Positions 50,974 through 60,554 of a stretch of 64,000 bases of DNA are shown in pieces (position 1 is the stretch's first letter; every line of letters begins with the position of its first letter). The stretch comes from Gloeocapsopsis sp. IPPAS B-1203 (GTDB taxonomy: Bacteria; Cyanobacteriota; Cyanobacteriia; Cyanobacteriales; Chroococcidiopsidaceae). The translations under genes and the position numbers were made by a program. The stretch covers positions 62,001 through 126,000 of the forward strand of contig NZ_PEIG01000010.1 in the NCBI RefSeq assembly GCF_002749975.1, read 5' to 3'. Under the pieces are notes generated by a model that worked only from the letters and a program-made list of their open reading frames with translations, was not told the DNA's origin and did not search any database.

Positions 50974-52254
50974 CTACTTACTGATGACTTTCCATGTTCG
51001 TGGTTGATAGAATAAACTTCTACTGATAGTTTTGTCTGCTTGGACTGTAAATCTGAAAGATTCAACGACATCAAAGGAACATACGCCGCTTTTGATGTAG
51101 ATTTTTGCGCTGTATACACCAGGTATTAAGCCACAGTACGGCATTTGTATTTGTAACTCAGTATTTCCTGGAGTAATTTTTAAAGACTCATTGTCGCTTG
51201 CAGAGGTAAAATACAGTACTCGATCATTTTCTCCAGATAGAGATTTAACGACAACCCCCAAGTTTGCGCTATCAATATACTTGTGTGCAAAGCATTCTAC
51301 ACATAAATTAACAGGTTCTCCAGACATTGGAGTCTCCAAGATATTTCCTTGTGCGTCTTTAAAACCAACCAAGGTAATATCCAAACCAAAACTTTCATCT
51401 GGAGACTTCTTAGGCAATATCAGTGGTCCTGTCGCTTTTTCCATACCACTGAGACAGAGATCTTCTTCATATTTGCGTACTACCGCTTCAGTTTCTCCTA
51501 CAGTAATTAATTGACCTTTTGCTAAATATATTGCCGTGTTACAAATATTAAGAATGCTATGCGAGTTGTGAGAAACTAAGACAAAAGCTGTGCCATTCTC
51601 GCGCAATTTTGCGAGCCTGCGGTGGCATTTCATTTTAAATTTAACATCCCCTACAGACAGCACTTCATCGATCAGGAAAATATCTGGTTCTGTGTGAACT
51701 GCACAAGCAAAACCTAGTCGTGCTGCCATACCAGAACTGTAGTTTTGTACTGGCGTATCAATTGCTTCCCAGATTTCGGCAAAGTCTACCACTTCCTCAA
51801 ATTTAGCTTTAATTTCTTTTGTAGACAAACCCAAAATTGACATATTCGCATAGATATTTTCTCTTCCTGTCAGGATAGGATTAAAGCCTGCACCTAATGC
51901 GATTAGTGGTGCTAATCTTCCTCTAATTTTTACTGCTCCTGTGTCTGGGTTAATTAAACCACTAATAATACGTAAAAGTGTACTTTTTCCCGCTCCATTT
52001 GAACCGACTAAACCAACAGCTTCACCGCGCCGTAGTTGAAAACTCACATCTCTTAATGCCCAAAATTCTTGCGATCGCAACTTAGTACTTGTTCTCTTTC
52101 CTCCTGATAACTCTGTAGCAATATCTTGCACGCCATAGAATAGAGATCGTCTCAAGTTTCTACAAAACTTTTTAGAAATCCCCTCTACACTCAGCACTAC
52201 TTCGCTATCTTCAGGCTGAATTGCAATTTCTTGATGCCTCAATTCAGTTGTCAT
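50974..52254 (-). CDS. Wzt-like polysaccharide ABC exporter ATPase with C-terminal domain
   Basis: The 426-residue ATPase has Walker A GLVGSNGAGKSTLLRIISGL near 85, the family's PLIALGAGFNPILTGRENIY, the signature YSSGMAARLGFACAVHTEPD and Walker B IFLIDEVLSVGD. After about residue 280 a beta-rich domain (to about 410) follows, as in Wzt proteins that recognise the cap of the exported O-antigen chain. Its start overlaps the permease stop by one base (TAATG), and it forms the transporter with that protein. Confidence 0.92.
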   Translation of the reverse strand: MTTELRHQEIAIQPEDSEVVLSVEGISKKFCRNLRRSLFYGVQDIATELSGGKRTSTKLRSQEFWALRDVSFQLRRGEAVGLVGSNGAGKSTLLRIISGLINPDTGAVKIRGRLAPLIALGAGFNPILTGRENIYANMSILGLSTKEIKAKFEEVVDFAEIWEAIDTPVQNYSSGMAARLGFACAVHTEPDIFLIDEVLSVGDVKFKMKCHRRLAKLRENGTAFVLVSHNSHSILNICNTAIYLAKGQLITVGETEAVVRKYEEDLCLSGMEKATGPLILPKKSPDESFGLDITLVGFKDAQGNILETPMSGEPVNLCVECFAHKYIDSANLGVVVKSLSGENDRVLYFTSASDNESLKITPGNTELQIQMPYCGLIPGVYSAKIYIKSGVCSFDVVESFRFTVQADKTISRSLFYQPRTWKVISK

Positions 52255-53150
52255 TAAGAACTTATCCTTTCAATCACAAAAGGCATAGATACACGGAATG
52301 CTACCCATGCTAACAGTAATCCTATAAAAGCAAAAAGACTCGCTACCCAAAATCCATAAGGATCTGAAACAACTCCTGTTGTTGCTAATTCTCGCGTTGT
52401 CACCAATAGTGGAGTGACAGGATTAAGATTGACAAGGAATCCAAAGGTTCCCTCTCTAGGCACTGGAAACACCACTGGTGTTAGAAATAGCCAAAACCCT
52501 GTAATCATCGTTATTCCTTTGGCAACATCTTGATACAAAGCACCTAGTGGAGCTAATAGTAGACCAAAGAATGTTCCCAGCATCACTAAATGAATCAGTG
52601 CTACAAACGCTAAAACTACTGTCCATCCGACTGCAATCTGAAACCAAAGAAACAAGGCTACAATCAATAACAGTTTAATAGCAAAGTTGAAGAATACTTC
52701 CCCTACCTTCGCTAAAACGATTGCTTCGCGTGGAAAATTGACTCTCGCCAACATTGGCTTTGCTACTGTCACTGCTTGCACAGGACCACTTAAGGCTTCT
52801 ACAAACGTTTGCCATAGCGCAGTGCTAAACATTACATAAGCTGGATAAGGTAGATCTGTCGCACCTACGTTGATCACATTAGCGTCACTTGCTATTGTGA
52901 AGCCTGCTGCCATGACAATTGGTGGCAAAAAAGCCCAAGCAATGCCAAGAAAAGATTGACGGTACTGTGCAGTTATATTGCGTACCATCAATCGCCAAGC
53001 TAATTCCCGCGAAGCTAATAAGTCTCGCCCCATTTGCTTAAACAACTGAATTGGATGTCTCAGTTTACTGTGGGGCGTATAAAGCACTTCTGGCGGTATT
53101 CGCCTCGGACTGGAATTTTTCAAAATCTGTCCTTTGAATCGTGGCTTCAA
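52254..53150 (-). CDS. Wzm-like polysaccharide ABC exporter permease
   Basis: The 298-residue membrane protein has six segments of the ABC-2 type: SRELAWRLMVRNITAQYRQS is the cytoplasmic family motif before FLGIAWAFLPPIVMAAGFTI, and later GTFFGLLLAPLGALYQDVAK and PVVFPVPREGTFGFLVNLNP. It pairs with the Wzt-like ATPase to move an undecaprenyl-linked polysaccharide across the inner membrane. Overlaps with both neighbours (four bases upstream, one downstream) indicate tight co-translation. Confidence 0.92.
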   Translation of the reverse strand: MKPRFKGQILKNSSPRRIPPEVLYTPHSKLRHPIQLFKQMGRDLLASRELAWRLMVRNITAQYRQSFLGIAWAFLPPIVMAAGFTIASDANVINVGATDLPYPAYVMFSTALWQTFVEALSGPVQAVTVAKPMLARVNFPREAIVLAKVGEVFFNFAIKLLLIVALFLWFQIAVGWTVVLAFVALIHLVMLGTFFGLLLAPLGALYQDVAKGITMITGFWLFLTPVVFPVPREGTFGFLVNLNPVTPLLVTTRELATTGVVSDPYGFWVASLFAFIGLLLAWVAFRVSMPFVIERISS

Positions 53151-54193
53151 ACTGTTGTTGGAGATTGCTGTAGTTGTGGCGTTTGGCTGGGTTGCATTTG
53201 TAACTGTTTACGAGCGTAGCGATTAGTAAGATATTTATTGAGTGCTTTATCCACACTCACTAGCAAATCCTCAACTTTCTTGCTTTGACGCCTTAAGATT
53301 GTTTTGCTAATCTTGCGACTCAAAGGTTTGATAATAGTCGTTTTTCTCCGCCAGCCTAAACCGTTATACCGATTTTTGAAATACTCATCTTCAGTAAGGT
53401 TCCATTTATCACGCAAGCGATGTAGGCTAGTAAGTTCCCAAGCATCGCTCCAACGTAACATATAGAAAGGCATATCAGTCAATTCTAGTGGCGGTCCTGG
53501 TACGTAGGTAACAATGGATTCTGGTTCTAGATAAACGCTACCGCCAGTTTCCATAACTGTCATGCAGAAATCTACGTGTTCCTTAGTATTTAAAATAGCT
53601 TCATCGAGCATCCCAATCTGTTCAAAAATTTCTGTACGAACCATCATGCAATGGAACTCTGCAAGTCCTGTTTGATGTCTTTGGAGTTGCGGTAGGACAT
53701 CTGCAACTTTGCGCCCTTGCTTGTAGATTTTTTCCACTATTCGGCGACGAGTGCGATCGCATGAAGTTTCTATTTTGACTCTCGATTCACCACCAGCGCA
53801 GTGTACTTCTTCATGCACTGGCTCACCTTGACAAATCAGCGGACTTACGACGGTGGCTTTTGTTTCTTCAGCACACTTTACCAATTGTTGCAACCAACCT
53901 GGGGTAACAACAACATCGTTATCAATAAAAACCACGTATTCACTGTTCACCTGCGCTAGTCCCAAGTTTCTTGCTTTATTTGGGGAGAGATAGTGTTCAG
54001 TGCGAATCAGTTGAAATTGCTTTTCAATTGCTTGTTTTTCTAGATAACGCTTGATTTTTGCTGGCGAACCTCCATCAACGTATATCAAATTGAATGGTGT
54101 TCGCGTGTGTTCGTAAATGCTTTCTAATGATGCTTGCGCGCAGCTAAAACGCTCTCGCGGTGAGACAACAATTGTGACTTGTGGTTTTGACAT
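53147..54193 (-). CDS. Glycosyltransferase family 2
   Basis: The 348-residue protein has a GT-A domain beginning QVTIVVSPRERFSCAQASLE, with HYLSPNKARNLGLAQVNSEY, VVFIDNDVVVTPGWLQQLVK as metal/nucleotide motif, and HCMMVRTEIFEQIGMLDEAI. The C terminus is basic and Gln/Pro-rich (QMQPSQTPQLQQSPTTV), probably unstructured. It overlaps the start of the permease gene by four bases. Confidence 0.86.
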   Translation of the reverse strand: MSKPQVTIVVSPRERFSCAQASLESIYEHTRTPFNLIYVDGGSPAKIKRYLEKQAIEKQFQLIRTEHYLSPNKARNLGLAQVNSEYVVFIDNDVVVTPGWLQQLVKCAEETKATVVSPLICQGEPVHEEVHCAGGESRVKIETSCDRTRRRIVEKIYKQGRKVADVLPQLQRHQTGLAEFHCMMVRTEIFEQIGMLDEAILNTKEHVDFCMTVMETGGSVYLEPESIVTYVPGPPLELTDMPFYMLRWSDAWELTSLHRLRDKWNLTEDEYFKNRYNGLGWRRKTTIIKPLSRKISKTILRRQSKKVEDLLVSVDKALNKYLTNRYARKQLQMQPSQTPQLQQSPTTV

Positions 54194-54305
54194 TGCTGAT
54201 AGCTCCCTTCTTTACTTGTCGTTTCAGATGATTGTATATATTTGTAAAGTTTAGCGCAGTCTCTGTAAAAAAAGATACTGGCATGAGTGAACTGTACTGT
54301 GTAAC

Positions 54306-55604
54306 TTAGTAAGTCACAGATGCATTCTTAACCACTTTTTGAGAACTCATACGCACGGAACCTTGCGTCAGTAATTGTTGATAAATATCTACAAGCTCAT
54401 CATTAAGTTTATGCAAATCATAATTTTCTTCTACCTGAAGGCGAGCTGTTTGTGTAATAGGAACCCAAATTTGGGGATTGTTCAAAAGATAGCTTATTTT
54501 TTCGGCGATCGCATCCGCATCACGTTCTGGGACTAAAAACCCCGATACATTATCTTGAATGAGTTCAGGAATTCCGCCATGATATGTTGATATCACAGGT
54601 AGCCCAATTGCCATTGCTTCTTTGAGAACATTTACTGGAGCATCTTGATCGCCACTTTTAGCAGTCACACTTGGAGCGATAAAAATATGAGATTTTTTCA
54701 AGATCCCAATAATTTCTTGTTGATCTTTCCATCCCAATAACCGTATTGTGTCACTTACATTTAATTCTTCAATTAGTTGCTGTAATGCTTGCTTGAGAGG
54801 TCCATCACCAATAATTTTATATTCAATACGTGGCTGATTTTTTGCAACTTTTGCTACAGCGCGAATAGCGTATTCAATACCTTTTTTTTCAACTAGGCGT
54901 CCACTTGTCACGATCTGAATTACAGGCTGAGAGTCTACTTTAGCAGGATTAAAAATAAATCGCTGACAGTCTAAGCCTGAGCGATGCACGATAACTTTAT
55001 CTTCTGCACAACCAAGTTTCAGTAAACGCTGTCGGAAATAATCGCAGTTTGTTAAGAAAAAATCACCCTCTGTAAATAATTCGTGATAGACTCCATCGCC
55101 ATGCTGCTGAATAAATTCACTAATATCAAACCCTCGAAAAGCAACAACTAATTTACCTTGCAGCAAGCCAAATTTTCGTAGCGACATTGCTTGCAGCCCA
55201 CACAAACCAAATTGGCAATGGATAATATCGTAGTGATTAGGTTTTTCTAGAAGCGGGATAACTTTATATAACGGTCGCAAGGACATTGCATTACTGTGCT
55301 GAAAAATGTTGAGCGATCGCAACCAAATCTGAGGATTTTTGTATAGCTTAGCCGAGAGTAACCAAAATCCCTTCGCAAATCGCCACAAGATATTTTTAGG
55401 TAAATTGGGAACAGAGTAGTAACACGTTCTTGCTAAAAGTTGATATTTTTCGACATCTGGGTGGACTTTAGAAGTTTCTACTTCTGAACCTTTGAGGGCA
55501 TAGATATCAACTGAATGACCGCGATCAATCAACCCAGTGATTTGATTAAGGATAAATGTTTGTGATAACTCAGGAAAGCCTAAGACAACGAAGGCTATTT
55601 TCAT
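54306..55604 (-). CDS. Glycosyltransferase family 4
   Basis: The 432-residue GT-B enzyme shows FPELSQTFILNQITGLIDRG near the start, typical of WcaL/AmsK-like transferases, FDISEFIQQHGDGVYHELF, VTSGRLVEKKGIEYAIRAVA, DGPLKQALQQLIEELNVSDT and the donor-binding block NVLKEAMAIGLPVISTYHGG. It is the promoter-proximal gene of the cluster and is separated from the next gene by 112 bases. A role in assembling the exported glycan is inferred from position. Confidence 0.88.
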   Translation of the reverse strand: MKIAFVVLGFPELSQTFILNQITGLIDRGHSVDIYALKGSEVETSKVHPDVEKYQLLARTCYYSVPNLPKNILWRFAKGFWLLSAKLYKNPQIWLRSLNIFQHSNAMSLRPLYKVIPLLEKPNHYDIIHCQFGLCGLQAMSLRKFGLLQGKLVVAFRGFDISEFIQQHGDGVYHELFTEGDFFLTNCDYFRQRLLKLGCAEDKVIVHRSGLDCQRFIFNPAKVDSQPVIQIVTSGRLVEKKGIEYAIRAVAKVAKNQPRIEYKIIGDGPLKQALQQLIEELNVSDTIRLLGWKDQQEIIGILKKSHIFIAPSVTAKSGDQDAPVNVLKEAMAIGLPVISTYHGGIPELIQDNVSGFLVPERDADAIAEKISYLLNNPQIWVPITQTARLQVEENYDLHKLNDELVDIYQQLLTQGSVRMSSQKVVKNASVTY

Positions 55605-55774
55605 ATCGACTTGCTCATTTGAATCTGTATGAGTACCGTCGCACGCATTTATTTCCCAGCAAATATAATCTAACTATACCCAAACTAACACGTAGAGTTT
55701 AACAGTTTTTTTCTCAAAAATTATGAGACTTTTCTTACTTTCACAAGCTTTTATACTCTCTGAATAGTTTGACA

Positions 55775-55801
55775 AACAAAAGCAACATTGTTGCTTTTGT
55801 T
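55775..55801. terminator. 12-bp perfect stem between the M23 and GT4 genes
   Basis: AACAAAAGCAAC and GTTGCTTTTGTT are exact reverse complements around ATT. It lies downstream of the M23 gene and upstream of the GT4 gene (both leftward). The stem ends in A/T-rich arms but no separate T-run, so a terminator is probable rather than certain. Confidence 0.5.
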
Positions 55802-55878
55802 ACATAGCAACAAACAATATTGTTATAGTATAGAGTTATATTTTTCGTCAAGTAAAAATTGGGTTATTGATACTTAAG

Positions 55879-56733
55879 TTACAACGTAGGTTCTTCTGCA
55901 ACCCAACCAAGTGAGGAGTTATAACGAACTTCAAAATGCAAATGAGGCTCCGTGGATGTAGGCTCCCCTGTTATTCCAACAGTTCCCAGCACTTGCCCAG
56001 GTGGCACTGTTTGACCTGTCGTTACGCTGACTTTTTGTAGGTGGGCGTAGCGAGTTTGGCGTCCTTCTTGGTGATTAATGACGACGAGATTACCATAACT
56101 ACCTTGTTCTCCGGCAAAAGCTACAGTTCCGGCGCCAACAGCTTGTACTGATGTTCCGGTGGGTGCTAACAAATCTACCCCACTGTGAAAGAAAACTTGA
56201 CCTGTATTCGGGTTAATCTGCCAACCATACCCGATTGCTACTGTAGCTTTGGCAGGCAAAGGATACTTTGTAAATTGACTACTTGCACTAGTGCTAGGAG
56301 CCTCAGGCGACCAATTGACACCAGGAATAAATACAAATTGCGATACTGGTTGACAACCATTAGCCTCAAACAAAACATCAGCTCGAACTTTGTATTTTGT
56401 AGCAATTTGCTGCCAGGATTGGCTGGGTGGAACTTCTACCCGAATACCATTGAAAGGAGGAACTAGAACTTCACTACCAACGGTAACTTGTGCTGCGCGA
56501 AGTGCAGGGTTCATCCCCAGCAGAGTAGCGGGAATAACATTATATTTTTGTGCAATAGATTCCAAGGTTTCACCTGGAGCGACTTTATGACGAGTGAGCC
56601 GCGATAGCGCTGGTGCAGGACATCCTTGATCTGTAACTAAGTCATCATTACCAAGTGCAGAATTTACTTGCATGCTCAAGAGCAATAAGCCTAGAGGTAG
56701 TGCCGAAAAAAATGTCCAATAGCGTAAAGTCAT
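55879..56733 (-). CDS. LysM/M23 peptidoglycan endopeptidase
   Basis: The 284-residue protein has a signal peptide (LPLGLLLLSMQVNSALG), two LysM-type domains (about 50-94, GETLESIAQKYNVIPATLLG; about 97-141, SWQQIATKYKVRADVLFEA) and a C-terminal M23 metallopeptidase (about 165-284) with the zinc ligands in FHSGVDLLAPTGTSV and EPHLHFEVRYN. LytM-type enzymes cut or remodel peptidoglycan, or act as regulators if degenerate; here the ligands are present. It lies before the polysaccharide-export genes on the same strand, but a likely terminator separates them. Confidence 0.9.
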   Translation of the reverse strand: MTLRYWTFFSALPLGLLLLSMQVNSALGNDDLVTDQGCPAPALSRLTRHKVAPGETLESIAQKYNVIPATLLGMNPALRAAQVTVGSEVLVPPFNGIRVEVPPSQSWQQIATKYKVRADVLFEANGCQPVSQFVFIPGVNWSPEAPSTSASSQFTKYPLPAKATVAIGYGWQINPNTGQVFFHSGVDLLAPTGTSVQAVGAGTVAFAGEQGSYGNLVVINHQEGRQTRYAHLQKVSVTTGQTVPPGQVLGTVGITGEPTSTEPHLHFEVRYNSSLGWVAEEPTL

Positions 56734-57088
56734 GATATGGCAGGGGGCAAGGGTCAGAGGTCAGAGTTAGGGTTAGCAAGATTGAGGCAGCGGAAAGTTG
56801 CGTGCGGAGTCCTCCGTTGTAGGAAGTAGCATGCCGATGAGCGCAAACTTGACAAGACAATGGCTCTAAGCATTTGGAGTGACTTAATCATATGGACTAT
56901 TGCCATACTAGGTGCAAGGTCAGTGCGCTGATTGCAGCGTGCGCTCGTACAGAATAAAGTTGTAGTGCATAAAAGTACATTACTTAGTATCTATCATCTT
57001 TTTACTAGTTGCCGACAGCTGATCTTGCCTCTCATCTTGACTAAACTTAGAAGTTAGCATCTACTTGCTGTGTATAGGCGGAAGGAGT
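56734..57088. other. Divergent upstream region with boundary repeats
   Basis: Next to the M23 start (56741-56767) lies CAGGGGGCAAGGGTCAGAGG then TCAGAGT, pyrimidine-rich on the M23 sense strand. A GCGGAGTCCTCCG hairpin unit is near 56804. The rest should hold the promoter of the HtrA-type protease gene. No gene is seen. Confidence 0.45.
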
Positions 57089-58300
57089 ATGAGTTTATCG
57101 TTAAAGAGTTTGACCACTGCGCTGATCTTGTTGGCGATTGGAGGTGGTGCTGGTTGGTGGGGTAGTCAGTATTTCTCAATGTACAGTCGTTCGTCAAAAG
57201 AGTTAAGTACAGTACCTGTGATTGTGCCACCCTTATCAGAGCAACTTCTGATGCCTGAAACCTCAACAGGCACGAGTGGAAACAGCGATCGCAACTTTAT
57301 CGCCTCAGCAGTAGAAAAAGTAGGACCTGCCGTTGTACGGATTAATGCCACGCGCACGGTGACTAACCGACTTCCCCAAGCGTTCAATAATCCCTTGTTA
57401 CGGAGATTTTTCGGCTCAGAACAAGAAATGCCGGAAGAAAGAATAGAACGCGGTACTGGTTCGGGATTTATTCTGAGTCAAGATGGACGCGTGTTAACCA
57501 ATGCTCATGTGGTTGCGGAAACGAACACAGTACAAGTGACCCTCAAAGATGGTCGCAGTTTCGAGGGTAAAGTTGTAGGAACGGATGCGATCACAGATGT
57601 TGCTGTTGTCAAAATTCAAGCTAACAACTTACCAGCAGTCAAATTGGGAAATTCGCGTAACTTATCTCCAGGACAATGGGCGATCGCCATTGGCAATCCC
57701 TTAGGATTAGATAACACCGTGACTGTTGGTATCATTAGTGCGACAGACCGCTCTAGCGCTCAAGTAGGCGTACCTGATAAACGAGTTAACTTTATTCAAA
57801 CTGACGCAGCAATTAATCCTGGTAACTCTGGGGGTCCGCTATTAAACGCCGAGGGTGAAGTAATTGGTGTAAACACTGCGATTCGCTCGGATGCTCAAGG
57901 ACTAGGTTTTGCCATCCCTATTGATACGGCGGCAAGAATTGCTAACAAACTTTTTACAAAAGGTAGCGTCGATCATCCTTTTTTGGGAATTCAAATGGTT
58001 GACCTTACCCCTGCAACAAAGGAAGATATCAATCAAGAAACAAGCCTAAACATCCAGCAAGAGCAGGGTGTATTGATTGTGCGCGTCATTAGAAGATCTC
58101 CCTCACACCGTGCTGGTTTACGCGAAGGCGATATCATTCAAAGAATCGATGGTAGACGCATTCGCAAAGCATCTGAGGTTCAAGAACGCGTTGAATCTAG
58201 TGAGGTTGGTGCTCTACTTAACATAGAAGTTAACCGTAATGGCAAAGTTGAAACTTTTCGGGTAGCCCCAGAAGCTTTTCCTGTCGAGGAACTAGGTTAA
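57089..58300 (+). CDS. HtrA/Deg-family serine protease
   Basis: The 403-residue product has an N-terminal membrane anchor or signal (LTTALILLAIGGGAGWWGS), a trypsin-like domain with His in VLTNAHVVAET, Asp in AITDVAVVKIQ and Ser in NPGNSGGPLLNAEGE, and one PDZ domain (about 300-395, HRAGLREGDIIQRIDGRR). It is one of the HhoA/HhoB/HtrA set of cyanobacteria; which one is not clear. I use ATG 57089; GAAGGAG sits only one base before it, so an upstream TTG or a later start is possible. It acts in the periplasm or thylakoid lumen on damaged proteins. Confidence 0.93.
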   Translation: MSLSLKSLTTALILLAIGGGAGWWGSQYFSMYSRSSKELSTVPVIVPPLSEQLLMPETSTGTSGNSDRNFIASAVEKVGPAVVRINATRTVTNRLPQAFNNPLLRRFFGSEQEMPEERIERGTGSGFILSQDGRVLTNAHVVAETNTVQVTLKDGRSFEGKVVGTDAITDVAVVKIQANNLPAVKLGNSRNLSPGQWAIAIGNPLGLDNTVTVGIISATDRSSAQVGVPDKRVNFIQTDAAINPGNSGGPLLNAEGEVIGVNTAIRSDAQGLGFAIPIDTAARIANKLFTKGSVDHPFLGIQMVDLTPATKEDINQETSLNIQQEQGVLIVRVIRRSPSHRAGLREGDIIQRIDGRRIRKASEVQERVESSEVGALLNIEVNRNGKVETFRVAPEAFPVEELG

Positions 58301-58352
58301 CTGTAAGTTCAAGCCACCGCAGTATTTGCCATCACCTAACAACTTTTGCTGC

Positions 58353-58700
58353 CTACTGTCCTCCTGTGGAATCGCCTGGTAAAGGCACAGAGTCAGCTAA
58401 ATCATCAAGATGCATGCGCTGTTCCATTTGGCGGAGAAAATAGCCTGTCATCATTGCTGATGCCAAAAGACCGGCTAGATTGTCCCGATCTGTAGAGATT
58501 TTCACGTTAAAATTTTCAGAAGGAAGCATTCCGACTAGCCCTTGAACATTTTGAGAAATGATCTCCTTAATCTCGGGACTAACAGAACGAGCTACATGAG
58601 CTAACATCTCCGGTGATTGACGCTGCAGGTAGTTTAGTAGTGGATTTGCTTGCGACTCTTCTTGAGGATCATCACTGAGAAAGTCAGGATCAAATACCAT
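58353..58700 (-). CDS. DUF760 family protein
   Basis: The 115-residue soluble protein has NPLLNYLQRQSPEMLAHVAR, SPEIKEIISQNVQGLVGMLP and the family's RDNLAGLLASAMMTGYFLRQ, then MEQRMHLDDL. DUF760 proteins occur in cyanobacteria and plastids; I know no firm biochemical function. It converges with the HtrA-type protease gene, with 52 bases between the stops. Confidence 0.85.
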   Translation of the reverse strand: MVFDPDFLSDDPQEESQANPLLNYLQRQSPEMLAHVARSVSPEIKEIISQNVQGLVGMLPSENFNVKISTDRDNLAGLLASAMMTGYFLRQMEQRMHLDDLADSVPLPGDSTGGQ

Positions 58701-59042
58701 GGGCAGTTCAGTTTAGCTGTGCTGATTCTAATTTAACTCATTGTAATAGATGGCACCTCTTGCCTTAGAGTAGTTTTGAGCAGCGAGTGATATTACATCA
58801 TTGAGAGAGACCATGATTACCCAAGTGCTGCACTACGAACGATTTGCTTTTCCAAGGCAGAGAGGATGCACGATATTGTAGATTGGATTATTTGTTAATC
58901 GCTACGAGCTTGAGTTGTCAATATTAATACAAAATCAGCAAGTCTGAAACACATTCTAAACTTGATAGTTTTAATATAGTTTCAATCTTGTCTTGATCCG
59001 GCTCAAAATCACTGTAATACTTGCTAATACTACATTCTATTG
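58701..59042. other. Intergenic region between the DUF760 and GMC genes
   Basis: This 342-base gap contains only a spurious 22-residue frame at 58813-58881. No recognisable repeat or hairpin was found; it should hold the DUF760 promoter. Confidence 0.4.
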
Positions 59043-60554
59043 CTAAATTTGTAAGACTTTCGAGGTCTGGAGCAGATGTTGACCGAGGCGGCGCGCAAGT
59101 GCCAAGATTGTGAAGGTAGGTGAGTACGACGGACCAGTCGGAAACACTGCCGAACTAGCCACATAGAGATTATCGGTACCGAACACTCGACAATCTGTGT
59201 CAACGACACCCTCTTCGGGGCGACTGGCCATACGAGTGGTACCCATTTGATGGGCTGCGTCGGTCATAGTCTCCAAACTCGGCGGATCGTCTCCGAAGTC
59301 AAAGGTTCCAAGTCCAACTTCCGCAAACCGTTGCGTCAAAAGTTGCAGCGTTTTCGCCATCGAACGCTGATCCTGGTCGGTGAAGCACCAATCGACCTCC
59401 AGCTTTCGTTGACCTAGTGCGTCGCATTCCGTTCCCAGCTTAATGCGACTGCTCTCATGGGGAACCTGCTCAGTCACAAACTTAACTCGGTAGGTGGCGA
59501 CAGAGCCATTACCGTCTCGGCAAGCAGGACGGAACCGCAAAGTTCGCCACAGGCGTTTTGACTTCTCGTAGATTGGTTTCAGGTACAAGACATGCTCAAG
59601 CAGCTCTTGCTCTCGCTGGGTTGCGTCGTCAAGCGCAAAGCATATACAGAAACGTGGTTTTGGGGCGTATTGCAGCTCGTAGGCATATTGTCGAGTTAAA
59701 GGACCTGGCTGTAGTGTTCCGGTGTGGTGCTTAGGATGGTCAGTATAAAAGCGACCAACGAGGTCATGTGCATTGCCGATTCCACTAGGAATTTGACGGT
59801 TTGAGGCTAGTAGGAGACGTGCGGCTTCAAACGCCCCAGTTGCAATAATGATTACGTCGCCTTCGACAATGAGTTCTCGACCTTCGAGTGAGCGGCAAAC
59901 GACTGCGGTTACGCGTTGACAGGAATCGTTGAGTCTTAATTCTGTTGCGGTTGCGCCCAACACGACGTGCAAGTTTTTTGAGCGGCGCATCTCGTCACCA
60001 AAGCGGATCGCCGTGCGCGTGGGGGTCTGCTCCCAATAAAAGCTGCTCATTTTCAAACCACCTGCGGCGAGCTTGGCTCGAAGTTCCATAATTTCGGGTC
60101 GTACAGCTTCTGCTTCTAAATCACCGAAGCCGTAATCTTTTGCCGCCGAACGGTAGTGTTCCAAGAGATCAGCAAAATGTATTGGCCAGCCACTATTAGT
60201 AACCCAGGGTCTACCCTCAAAATCTAAGGGCTGCAAGTATTTCCACTTACCTGTCCAGACGTTACTCGTGCCACCAAACTGACGTACGCGACTGACTCCA
60301 CGTAGCTCAGGTGGCAAGTATCGATGGTAGTAAGAGTCTGGATCCAGTTCGCGATGGCGTTTACCAAGAAAGATGACATCATTCAATGCCTGGATCGATG
60401 GATCAAATTGCTCGCGCCCACTTTCCACGAGCACCACCTCTTGACCATGACGCGCAAGGTGCGTTGCTACTTCGGCACCCGCGATCCCAGAGCCGAGTAC
60501 AACTACCTGTCCCCGCAGCTTCGTTTGGTCCATCTCGACAATATCGGTAATCAT
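59043..60554 (-). CDS. GMC-family oxidoreductase, probably transferred
   Basis: The 503-residue flavoprotein has the FAD motif VVVLGSGIAGAEVATHLARH, the GMC-type block GGTSNVWTGKWKYLQPLDFE, a central IIIATGAFEAARLLLASNRQ and the C-terminal HQMGTTRMASRPEEGVVDTD with SSAVFPTGPSYSPTFTILAL. It oxidises an alcohol or sugar, but the substrate is unknown. A strong GGAGG lies four bases before ATG 60554. The gene is visibly more GC-rich than its neighbours and has no HIP1 octamer over 1.5 kb, which suggests acquisition from another lineage. It has no functional partners nearby. Confidence 0.85.
   Translation of the reverse strand: MITDIVEMDQTKLRGQVVVLGSGIAGAEVATHLARHGQEVVLVESGREQFDPSIQALNDVIFLGKRHRELDPDSYYHRYLPPELRGVSRVRQFGGTSNVWTGKWKYLQPLDFEGRPWVTNSGWPIHFADLLEHYRSAAKDYGFGDLEAEAVRPEIMELRAKLAAGGLKMSSFYWEQTPTRTAIRFGDEMRRSKNLHVVLGATATELRLNDSCQRVTAVVCRSLEGRELIVEGDVIIIATGAFEAARLLLASNRQIPSGIGNAHDLVGRFYTDHPKHHTGTLQPGPLTRQYAYELQYAPKPRFCICFALDDATQREQELLEHVLYLKPIYEKSKRLWRTLRFRPACRDGNGSVATYRVKFVTEQVPHESSRIKLGTECDALGQRKLEVDWCFTDQDQRSMAKTLQLLTQRFAEVGLGTFDFGDDPPSLETMTDAAHQMGTTRMASRPEEGVVDTDCRVFGTDNLYVASSAVFPTGPSYSPTFTILALARRLGQHLLQTSKVLQI

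Noticed and set aside
58813-58881. Frame of 22 residues (MITQVLHYERF...) with a purine stretch before it
   Set aside because: It has no recognisable family, no membrane helix and no conserved neighbour arrangement; most likely chance.
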